Source: Nageia nagi
Lineage: Eukaryota > Pinophyta
DNA length: 64,000 nt
Direction: 5' to 3'
Assembly (NCBI GenBank): GCA_050084985.1
Contig: JBITNC010000002.1
Location: forward strand, 19,902,001-19,966,000
Each line of letters opens with the position of its first letter. Position 1 is the stretch's first letter. The notes under the pieces were generated by a model. That model did no database searches. It was not told where the DNA came from and was given only the letters and a program-made list of their open reading frames with translations. Positions 35,701-47,700 of the stretch are shown here, piece by piece. A program made the position numbers and the translations under genes.

Positions 35701-38700
35701 TGCAAGGGTTTCACATATGAGACTGTTATAGCATTGTTTTTTACATTATTTAATATCAAAATTATCTTCTCCGGATTCAAAGTTAACAAGTGATGTATAT
35801 GGATCATCAATCAAAATTTGAAAGAGAAAGGAAGATGAAACTTCATTCTAAGACAGCAGATTCAAAAGGTGTTCAAAAGAATCCTTAAACATGGATATAT
35901 GATAATATAATAAACATGGGTATATGACAATATAAGGTTGTTAAAAAAAGGTTGTGTTCTTCAATGAGGTAGATGAACAGACACTCTAAGGAAAGAAGAA
36001 CGTTAAGTGTCATCTTCTCCCAAAAGCAAAGAAACAGCTCAGATGTGAAAAGCAGACTCCAACAGGAAGTATTCGAGACCTGGGAATAACAGGAAGGATT
36101 CGAGTCCTGGGAATATGGATGCTATTTATTCCAAAGCGCTTTGGTGATTTGCTGATGAATATCTTCTTTCAGATTTGTGGATGTGTTTACATGGTATTTA
36201 TGTTGTAAGACAAGGGAAAATAATTGTATTGAAATGTTAAAGGAATATTGTTCCAAATCATATCTTAGATGTAACTTCCCTAATTGAAAAAGAAGAGATT
36301 TCGATTGAACCATATCCTCCAACTACTTGAAAAGTATAAAGCATGTAAGCATGATTTCTTAGCATCATATTCCCTATCTAGATGTAAAGAATGTTGTTTT
36401 GTTTCTTATTTAACTTTATTTTATTTTATTCTATGGCATTGTTGCTAAAGCATCCAAACGATAGCAACTCCTAGGTTGACACCCCTAGGATGGCATATAC
36501 CTTTTTAAGAAAGGAGTGCAACAATTGTCACAAAATGGAATGTCTTGTATTAGTCAAACAAAGAAGTCTACTATATATGGTGTACCCTCATATTAGTTCT
36601 CATATGACATTAGCAATGGCAGAATGCATTTGGCTTGTTTACATATAGCTTTGCATAAAAAGTCACTACCCATGAGATGGCATAAATGTTATGTTAATAT
36701 CATATCTAGGGCATACACATAGAAGAAGATTTGCATCAATGCAAGGTTCCACTATGTACATAGAAGAAATATGGAAACAAGTATACATAGTGAAAAATTC
36801 CAACTAGAGGTGATAGGGATAAGCCTCATGCCTTTGGGATCATTGAACCCAAGCTTGAGGTATTGTCATTACCAATTGTTCCAGGCTCTAAGGTAGTAAG
36901 GATAATGCTCTTAAACCCATAGGATTGGCATAAGGATGGAGACCTGTGGGCCTTTGAATGATACTGATAACAAGAAACCCGAATGGTATTAACCTCGGAG
37001 TGGATTCTCTATAAAAGATTACGGTGGTTATAAATCTTTCACTAATGAGGTAGTTTGTATTTAGTATTTACCAACCAAAATGTTGCATCTCCCTTAGGTC
37101 TACTTTTAACTACTGCTTGAGCATGCTAACTCTTCTATAACATGGGTTTCTTAGTGTTTTTTATTATCATGTTGAAAACCTGACCTGTAATAGACTTGAA
37201 AGTATTTAATTGGATGCACAAGTTTAAGAACGAAAACAAGGACAACATTATTTCATAGCTCTCAAAAACTACATGAATTGAAAAGAGAAATTCCTAAATC
37301 TCCTTGCAGCTTGAAAGATATAGCCTCCAAACAATGAAAGTCAACTGTAGTTTTTTTTATTAAGTTTCACAAAGTCCATCAGAGTCGAAAGGATTTCAGT
37401 GAGTGCACGCAGTTGTGGAAGCAAACAAGAAAAACACCATTACTAGCTCTGAAAAATATGCAAATTTGAAAAACAGTGATCTAAAACTCTTCACTCTGTA
37501 AAAGAAACAGTCCCTAGAAAAATTTGCATGAACATGCACATATTGCAACCTCAAGCCTAGAGTGGTGAAGCTGATAAATTTGCAGGGACAAGCACATATG
37601 AAGGGTACTCAAATATACAATTCAATATCGAGTCCTTAATCAAGCAAGTCAAAATTGCTTCTGCTATAATATTTTAGTTTATGAGTCTCAATCAAAACTC
37701 TCAATTTTCATAACTTGCTCATTTTAAATATTTTTGTCCAAGTAAATAATCGTTGGAAAGCTTATTTTGCCCTATATCCATCCAGACCATTTCCAATCTC
37801 ACAGTTAGCAGTTGCTTTGAAATTTAACCCCTAGGCAGGAATGGTAGTAATGCTCCAAAGATACAGTTGTCTAAATCTCAGTTTCTTAAGGGTTCAAAGT
37901 TCAAACAATTCATTAGGAAAACAGAATCAAAAATCATCTTGATGTTTGAAGACCTATAGGGGGTTCTTGAGAGAAACATAAAACAACATGCGATGGATAT
38001 TGATGATCAGTCTAAATTTGACAACAAAACAACAAGGCCTTGATGATCCTCATATTGTCAATCATTAATCATGTTCAGCCACACAACAAGAACACTAAGT
38101 GTAAAGGATGCCTAGGCCAACCCCAAATCCATTTATGAATCAAATGACACAAACACGATCCTCCGTATGTAGAGAGGGTTGCAAAGATTAAACCTTCAAA
38201 AGTTTTTCTGGTATGTTTCAGAATCGAAAGAAGCAATCTTGACTCTAGAAGAGAAAATGGAAGATGACGCAACAGTGTACATTGTACATTGTGCACTTCC
38301 ATCCTTATACAAGGTTTTGTAGCCGCTTTCAACATTTCATAAACAAAAGCTACTTTTCAAGACCTTGCAAGCATTATGAAATGTCAGGATTATGCATAAA
38401 GCCCTCACTTCAAAACAAAAGGGCAATAAGCCTGCCAACAAACAACAAAAATAAAAACAAACAGCAAGGATCTAATTAACATTCTAACCAAAAATGTCAT
38501 ATTTGGGGAAATAATGGGTGTGACATTAAGAAGGCTTGTATAAAGCCTTCACTCAACACTCAAGAAGTCAAAAACTTTAGAAAAAATATGGCTCTAATAG
38601 AGATAAAGAACAGAAACAACATGGTAATGCTGCAGAAGAAGAAACAAATGAAAATGATAATTGTGTTTATCCAGATTCACAAATAGTCAAAGCAAGTCAA

Positions 38701-41700
38701 AAACTTAGGTACATTTATTACAGAGCTACTAAGCTCATGACAGGTTAAGAGGTTCACAAAGTTGCAGCTACAATCCGTCAGCCCTGATAGTGATTTCAGA
38801 TGACAACGCAACATATGACACCAAAGGTCAAGGTGAAGTTTCAGTTCAGGTCAAAGATCAATGTTGGCCCATTCAGAATGTGTTTTTGTTCCTGGACTCT
38901 CATAAAATCTTCTCAGTGAGCCAGATGTTAAGCAGCAATTTGAAAGTTTGATGTACAAAATCGACAAAAATGTTGTTTTATAAAAGATAAATCTCCAAAT
39001 TACAGGATTCTTGCAAGAGGAAGAATCTAAGAACATTTTCATTACCCTTGGAGATCAAGTCCATCAATCGAACTAGTGATTTGGCCATATACGTATTGGC
39101 TATTGGTGGTATCCAAGTACCAAGAAAATTGGTTTGTGGGTTACTATCGCAGAAAACTGGTAAAATCTCCCTAAGTTGCTTGGCAGGTAATGAACATCAA
39201 GTGCAATTATAATCAAGCATATAGCATGCAAATAGTGCACTTGACTTGGTATGTACCAATCTGTGTCAGCCCATGACTCCCAGTTTTGGTGATGTCAAGT
39301 ATTTTCAATTGTTTATTGGTGACTCTTCAAGAAGAACATGGGTTTACTTTCTGAAGACCAAGTCATATTCTCCTACCTCAAGCAATTCAAAGCACTGGTG
39401 CAGAATTCAAAGATTCTAGCAAAGTTGCCAACTCACAGCTTCTTCTTCTCCTCAGAAAAATGGTGTTGCTCAAAAGGAAAAGTAGTCAATCTTGGAATTT
39501 GTGATGTCCCCCTTGACCATTTAGTGGGACCAGATTGGTCAACCTTGTACTATACTTTATTCATGTACTTTTACTTACATTATTGTAATTTAGGATAGGA
39601 GACTTAACTGGTCGATGAACCCCACTGTGAGCCCCAAGTGGGGCGTCTCCCTACTAAGTACTAGATTAGGCATTTATTGTATTGGAGATCCCGGATCGTG
39701 GGAATCCTAAGGTTTATTTATGCATTAGAGAGATGGATAGCTGCCTGCATGCTAGTACCAGATTTGGGAGGACCCCACACCCCCACATTGGCCTAAGATG
39801 GCTCCAAGACCCCACATTGGCATTTAATGCTCATAGGCCCCCTACGTTGGCATACCTAACCTTTAGGCACCCACATTAGGTGATCCGGGCCCCCAAAAGC
39901 CCAACGTTGAATTAGATGGGCCTGGGATGACTCCTAGGTAAAATCCGAACAGATGATAATGTATAAGGAATTTTTGAAAACTGTAAAACCCAGACAATGG
40001 TGTATTTCCTGCTGATTCTGACTAACTGCTTCGAATACCTGCTTGTAATCCATAGTTGCACCAATCGAGACTGTCTAAGAATATTTGCTCTTGAAATCTT
40101 ATAAAAAAAGCTTGACTCCCCTTTCATTATCACTTGCTTGCATTTTGAGAGTAGAGAGTGCTTCGGAGTTTTTGAAAACCTGTTCAGTAGGTGTTTGTTT
40201 CTAACTTTGCTACTGTCAATCTGCGATTGCTTCTACTTTTTTTCCACAGCTTCCTATTATGGCTTTACCGATCACATGCCGGGACATAGAGCTGCTTTGG
40301 TGATGAACTTTCATGCTAGCCATAAGGTAAATCATCTTTACCTATCTTTTCTTTGGTGTATTCCTGCTTTTTCATGTGTTTTTATAGCTTTTGTATAAAT
40401 CTAGCATTTTGTCCCTAGGGTTTCACATGTTAAAACACATGATTTCGTTTTTGATTTTTAGTGATATTTTTTATTTTGTCTCCATAGCCATGTTTGTCTT
40501 TTTCGTACGACCCTGTACATAAAATTTTATCATACTGTACGAGAAGAGGGCTGCTAGCGGTCCCTTCTACCCTAGTTTGGACCGTGGGCGGTCCTCTTTA
40601 CTATTCTTAGTCAGTTGGCAATCCTTTTCTATCTATCTGCAAAACCCAAAAAAAATGCATTTATGAATAAACCTAACTTATTTTTGGGTGCTTTTTACCA
40701 AGATCGCAGCTACTACATGAGGGTTTCCGGGAAAAGTACTGCTTTCACTGTTGCTCAATAATGACCCCAATCAGAGAAGAGCTGGAGCACACTTGAGGCT
40801 GTTTCCTTGAGTTACTTGGCTTTTGCTGATTATATTTACCATAATCGAGACATGCTGATGGCTTTGATGGAAAAATGGGATTCTAATTCCAACACCTTTC
40901 ACCTACCCACCAGGGAGATCACGATAACACTAAAGGACATATACAGGATCACTAGGCTATCTATCAGAGGTAAGCTAGTGCATATGGTTCCCGTTCCCAG
41001 CATAAAACGAGCAGAGGAGTGGGCTATATGGCTCACAAGCTCGAATGAGGTAAATCACAAGAAGAAGGGAGTTTCTTTAATGCGACACGTACCAGAGGAT
41101 CCTCTAGCACGGGATGACCTACGGTTGAGGTTCCTCATTGCCTACCTACTGGATGTTGTTGTCTATCCAGACAAGAGCAACGAGATATTTCATGTGGAAA
41201 TGGTTCCTATCATTATGGACATGGTTTTACCTGAGCAGCAATATGTATGGTGCCCAGCTATCTTGGCACAATTATATCATGATTTGCATTCATTCGCTGA
41301 GGTGAAAAGAGGAGGAAGACAGGTGGCTCACTTTATGATATTACAGGTATGGACCTATGATCACATAGGCATCTCTAGACCGACCTCTCTACCACTTGAC
41401 CTACCTGACGTGCCACATGTCAGCTATGGGCAACTACACAGGGTCCTAACTTTCCTGATGTTGACTTAAGAGGGATGGAGGATACGGTTTGACACACTCA
41501 AGGAGTCTCACATGTACTAGCGTCCCTACAGGTATGCCCCAAAATGGGACAAAGATATGCACGAGCTAGCCTCGATGAGACACTACATACATTCAGGCAC
41601 GCAAGGCATTGGTTGAGCCATACATGCTAGAGCAAGTACTCCGACAGTTTGGGATGCAGCAAGGGATACCAGACGACTGCAAGATAGTACTGCGCTACTA

Positions 41701-44700
41701 TAGCAACAGGGAGTTTACAGAGGACTACGAGTTGGTACCAGATTGGGATTCCGAGTGGACATCCCCTAGTGAGGACTCTGATTTTGAGGATGACCCAGAT
41801 ATAGACGATCCTTAGCATACCGAAGACTATCTGGACTGGTGGCGAGGACGTAATCCTCACCACCTAGGCATACATGAGACGGACCAGGCTGCGGATGATG
41901 GAAAAGAAGATGACACAGAGGATACACAGACTGGGTGTGACAGGATACACTCAGGCAAAATGGGGTCCATATGACATGGAAGATGCACGCGATGAGACAC
42001 TCGATGCAGGTCATGAAGACAATGAGGAGACCGACCCAAACCAGGATGACTATGAGCCAGACATAGAAGGAGATACAGATGCGACCGAAGAAGAATATGA
42101 TGACAGTATTTATTCTTTTTATCTTATATATATATATATATATTTGTTTCATTTGTAAATGCATGCAATACTCATATGTGATTTCCATGTTATCTGCAGC
42201 TGATGAGAATCCTGAACTAGATATGGCTCGATTACACAAGCTCATAGAACAAAAGGATGCTGAAATCAGAGCTACAAGGCCAACTACGATATGGAGGAGG
42301 AGACTATGCTAGTCTATACCAGGACCTACAAAGAGCGAATGCGCGAATCCAGGATCTCTATGAGCAACTGCGCAAGGCCGAGAGACAAGTAGGTGAAGAG
42401 AAAGCAAAGGTTGTGAAATACAAAGCTAGGTGCGAGTGTAGTGGTTCTAGCACGGCTACTAGTTCCAGTGTAGAGGGAGGTCCTACTAGGAGGCAATAGC
42501 TCTAGACACATGATGATCATTCAGTTATGCTGAGATTTTGTAAAATGATGAACCTTTTTTATGATATACATAAAAGATGACCTTTATTTATTTGCTTTGT
42601 TGTTTTTGATATGTATTTATGAGAGCTGAAACTTTGCGCTAAGAGGCCTACAAGGATATCATGACCTAGGAGCTGAAACTCCACACAAAAGGGCAATCAT
42701 CAACTTTTATGCGATAACTTGAGCCAACTGAAAGAAAAAGAAAATCATGGAAAGGCATGACATCAATAAGAAAAAGTGCTAGGTTAAATAAAGATAGTGT
42801 CACTTTGGTTATTGAAATCAATCTTTCGGATGATGAATCTTATCATGGAGATTTTGAAGACAATAATGACCCTAGCAAAACAGGTATAAAAATAATAGAT
42901 GATGAATCTTATCATGGGGATTCAGAAGACAATGAGAACCCTGAAGAAGTAGTTCAACCTTTTGAAAATAAATTGCAATTAGCCCTCTATCGATCTGAAA
43001 AATCTAATAATCTAAACCTCACGGAAGATAAACTAAGGTTGGTGCAAGAATTCATAAAACGCCCCGGGATATTCTATAGGTTTACCAGAGATCCTACCAT
43101 AGCTCATTCATTGCATATTATCTATGAATTTTTGACAGTAAGTAATCTTAGGTCACGTTCTAAGTACTACTTGCTAAGCCAACCCTTTTGTTGTACACCT
43201 TAACAAATCAAAACAGGACCGCTAGCAATCTAAATTCGGTTGAAATGGACCACCTACGGCCCATTTTTTCTATGGAAAGCCATGTGAATTTTTGTATGCT
43301 TTGTCCTGACCAAAATCCTTTTGTCCCTTCGTCAAACCTTCATCAACCTTCATCGTTCCTAACACTTGTGGAAAATTTCAAAAGTCATGAACCAATAATA
43401 CAAGAAGAGGCTGATTATGAACATTCGGATGATGAGACGATAGAATTTGATGATGAGTCAACGAAACAGAGATAGAACTTGAAACTGACCCTGTGGCACA
43501 AGAACTTATCAATGCTTACCCTTATTGGTCAGATAGAGAAAAAGATATTAAAGAGATGGAAGTGAGAAAGACAATAGACACACAATCTTATAAAAAAGCT
43601 CAACTATTTGTAAGACAAGTAATTATAAGAGAGTTAGAAAAACAACTAATCCAAGAATGGAGAGATCAAAATGGGAGATTTACCCCTGAAATACTTGAAT
43701 ATGAGAATGAGAAAGAAACTGAAAAACCCAATCTCCTAGAGAATGAGAAAAACGATAACAACGTAACTGCACAAAACGAAAAAGAGAAATCAGAGAAAAG
43801 AATGGCACAGCTGAAAGTAATGGTTGAACAACTAAAGAGGCTAACATTATTGAGTAAAGAAAAAGAGGGTGAACAGCTAAATGAAAAGCACCCTTTTTGT
43901 GCAAATATAAAAGGCAAAACATGGGAAGAAGAAGACATAGATTTCAGTAAATATGATGGCATTAGTGATACAAGAATACACATCACAATCTTTGAGGAAG
44001 CAGCTTGTAACCATCAATATGATACAGATATGTTAGCAAGATTATTTCAACTTAGTTTAGGGAAAGAAGCTTCCGAATGGTTTTATAATCTTGAAAATCA
44101 AAGTATCACTAGTTATGAGCAATTGAAACAAGAATTCCTAAATCAATATCAACACAACAAAAAAAGAAAACCAACCCTTGTTGATTTAGCAAGAATGAGA
44201 CAACGTGAGAGCCAATCATTTGATGAATTTGTAAAAACATGGAGGAAAATAGCAACATTTATAAATCTAAGTGAAAAAGACCTAAAACATATGTTGATAA
44301 AATCCCTTAGAGATGAGATGATACTGGAATTTTTCAACTATCTAGAGCAACCCCTCTCCGAAATTATAATGTCTATGATTCGAAAAGAGAAACACATGGT
44401 GAAAATCGATTCTTGGAAATTTAAAAGAGAGGAAAGGAAACCATCAACTATGAGAATGATAGCAATAGTTACAACAGTGAAAGAAACACCTTGTCCAACC
44501 AAGCAAGAAACTCCTTGAGTATACACCAAGATTACAGAAGACCATGATAAGTTGTTACAATCATTGCTACAAAAGGGTTTGATTCAACTACCACCCATGA
44601 ACCAAAAAACCACTAAAACTGTAGGAGGATTTTGTGGATATCATAGAGTTCATGGACATAAAACATATGAATGCAAGAAGTTCAAAGATACAATCCAAGA

Positions 44701-47700
44701 TTTGGTGGACAAGAAAGTAATATCATTTGAAAAACAAGAAAAGAAAAAGACTCCTATGCATGCAGATAATGAAAATTGAGGATGTACAAGAACCCCATGC
44801 CACAACACAACGTAGGAATATTATATACACAAGGAAATATGATCAAAGAGCCCATTGCCACAGGGGCACAGCAAGAAAAACAACGAAATGAAGCCAGTAC
44901 CAGTGGGGCCACGCGGCCCTCTGGTTACATCATTTGGTAGACGTGCATGATCTAACACTAATGGAACTAACAGTAGGATAGATGAACTAATCGACAACAT
45001 GACGGAGAAAACGAGGGATCGTTCTGGCATCATAACAAGAGCACTAGCGCTCTATTTTTGTCAAGAGTGGACCGTCCATGGTCCTCTTTCGTAGCCAGAT
45101 TTTGTCAAACTAGAAGTTGATGATTGCCCTTTTGTGTGGAGTTTCAACTCCTAGCACGATACCCTTGCAGGCCTCTTCATGCAAAGTTTTAGCTCTCATA
45201 AATACATATCAAAAACAACAAAACAAATAAATAAAGGTCATCTTTTATGTATATCATAAAAAGGTTCATTTTACAAAATCTCAACATGTTTGAGTGATCA
45301 TCATGTGTCTAGAGCTATTGCCTCCCAGTAGGACCTCCTCCCCCTACACTGGAACTAGTAGCCCTGCTAGAACCACTACCCCCGCACCTAGCCTTGTATT
45401 TCTCAACCATTGCTTTCTCTTCACCCGCTTGTCTCTCAACCTTGCGCAGCTGCTCATAGAGATCCTGGATTCACGCATTCACGCTTTGTAGGTCCTGGTA
45501 TAGACTAGCATAATCTCCTCCTCCGTATCGCAATTGGCTTTGTAGCTCTCTAATTTCAGCATCCTTTTGTTCTATGAGCCTGTGTAACCGAGCCACATCT
45601 AGTTCAGGATCCTCATCAGCTGTAGATAACATAGAAATCACATATCAGTATTGCATGCATTTACAAATAAAACAAATATATATATAAGATAAAAAGAATA
45701 AATACCATCATCATATTCTTCATCTTCGATCGCATTCGTATCTCCCTCTGTGTCTAGCTCATAGTCATCTTGGTCTGGGTCGGTCTCCTCATTGTCTTCA
45801 TGACCTGCATCAAGTGTCTCATCGCGTGCATCGCCCATGTCATATGAATCCCATCCTGCCTGAGTGTATCCTGTATCACCCCCAGTCTGTGCATCCCCTA
45901 TGTCATCTTCGCCTCCATCATCCTCAACCTAGTCCGCCTCATGTATGCCTAGGTGGTGAGGATTACGTCCTCACCACTAGTCCAAATAGTCCTCGGTATG
46001 CTCATGACCGTCTATATGTAAGTCATCCTCAAAATTAGAGTCCTCACTGGGGGATGTCCACTCGGAATCCCAATCTGATACCGGCTCATAGTCCTCTATA
46101 AACTCCCTGTTGTGGTAGTAGCGTACTACTATCCTGCAGTTGTCTGGTATCCCCTGCTGCATTCTGAACTGCCGAAGTACTCGCTCCGACCTGTATGGCT
46201 CAATGAATGCCTTGCGTGCCTAAATGTATGTAAAGTGTCTCACCCAAGCTAGCTCGTGCATATCCTCGTCCCATTCTAGGGCATACTTGTAGGGACGCCA
46301 GTACATCTAAGACTCCTTGAGTGTATCAAACCGTATCCTCCATCCCTCTAGGTCAACATCAGAAAAGTCAAAACCCTGTGTAGTTGCCCATAGCTACCAT
46401 GTGAGCACATCATCAGGTAGGTCTAATGATAGAGAAGTCAATCTAGAGATGCCTGTGATCATAGGCCCATACTTGTAGTATCATAGAGTGAGCCACCTGT
46501 CTCCCCCCTCTACACCTCAACGAATGAATGCAAATCATGATATAATTATGCCAAGATAGTTGAGCACCATGCATACCGCTGCTCATGTAAAACCATGTCC
46601 ATGATGATAGGAACCATTCCCACAGGAAATGTTTCGCTACTTTTGTCTAGATAGACAACAACATCTAGTAGGCATGCAATGAGGAGCTTCAACCGTAGGT
46701 CATCCCGTGCTAGAGGATCCTCTAGTACGTGTCGCATTAGGGAAACTCCCCTCTTCTTATGATTTACCTCATCCGAACCTGTGAGCTATATAGCCCACTC
46801 CTCTACTCATTCCATGCTAAGAACAGGAACCATATTCACCAACTTACCTCTGATAGACAACCTAATGATCCTGTATATGTCCTCTAGTGTCACCATGATC
46901 TTCCTAGTGGGTAGATGAAAGGTGTTGGAATTAGGATCTCACCTTTCCATCAAAACCGTCAACATGTCCCAATCATGGTAAATATAATCAGCAAAAACCA
47001 AGTAACTCAAAGAAACAGCCTCAAATGTGCTCCAGCTCTCCTCTGATTGGAGCCATTGTTGAGCAATAGTGAAAGTAGTACTTTTTTCGGAAGCCCTCAT
47101 GTAGTAGCTGCAATCCTAACAAAAAGCACCTAAAAGGTAAGTTTCAGTCATAAATGCTTTTTTTTTTTTTATTTTGTAGATAGACAGAAAAGGACCACCA
47201 ATGGTCTAAGAACAGTAAAGAGGACCGCCCATGGTTCAAACTAGGGTAGAAAGGACCACCATCGACCCTTTTCCTATACGGCATGATGATAAAATTTTGT
47301 ATACAGGGTCATACGAAAAAGACAAACATGGCCATGGAGATAGAAAATTCAAAAATAGCACTAAAAATCAAAAACGAAATCATGTGTTTTAACAAGTGAA
47401 ACCCTAAGGATAGAATGCTGGATTTACAGAAAAGCTATAAAAACACATGAAAAAACAGGAATACACCAAAGAAAAGATAGGTAAAGATGATTTACCTAAT
47501 GGCCAATAGGAAAGTTCACCAAAGTAGCTCTGTCCCTCCTGGCATGTGATCGGTAAAACCATAACAGGAAGCTATAGAAAAACAAAAGCAATCACAAATT
47601 GACAGAAGCAAAGTCAAAAACAAACACCCATTGAATAGGTTTCCAAAAACTTCGAAGCACTCTCCACTCTCAAAATGCAAGCAAGTGATAATGAAAGGGG

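Larger units (their letters stand above)
39965..42706 (+). repeat. Left arm of a 2.7-kb inverted repeat
   Basis: Reverse complement of 45114-47851, about 90 percent identical by eye, running from AAGGAATTTTTGAAAAC to CAATCATCAACTT. It carries a PMD gene with its promoter, introns and 3' region in plus orientation. The outer end joins the family A LTR with a 2-bp overlap (AA). Confidence 0.9.

Noticed and set aside
41627-42245. Minus-strand open frames of up to 159 codons over the left PMD gene
   Set aside because: They are shadows of the acidic, GC-balanced PMD coding strand and have no motif of their own.
43666-43986. Minus-strand open frame of 106 codons in the gag region
   Set aside because: Phe/Ser-rich shadow of the Glu/Lys-rich gag; no independent support.
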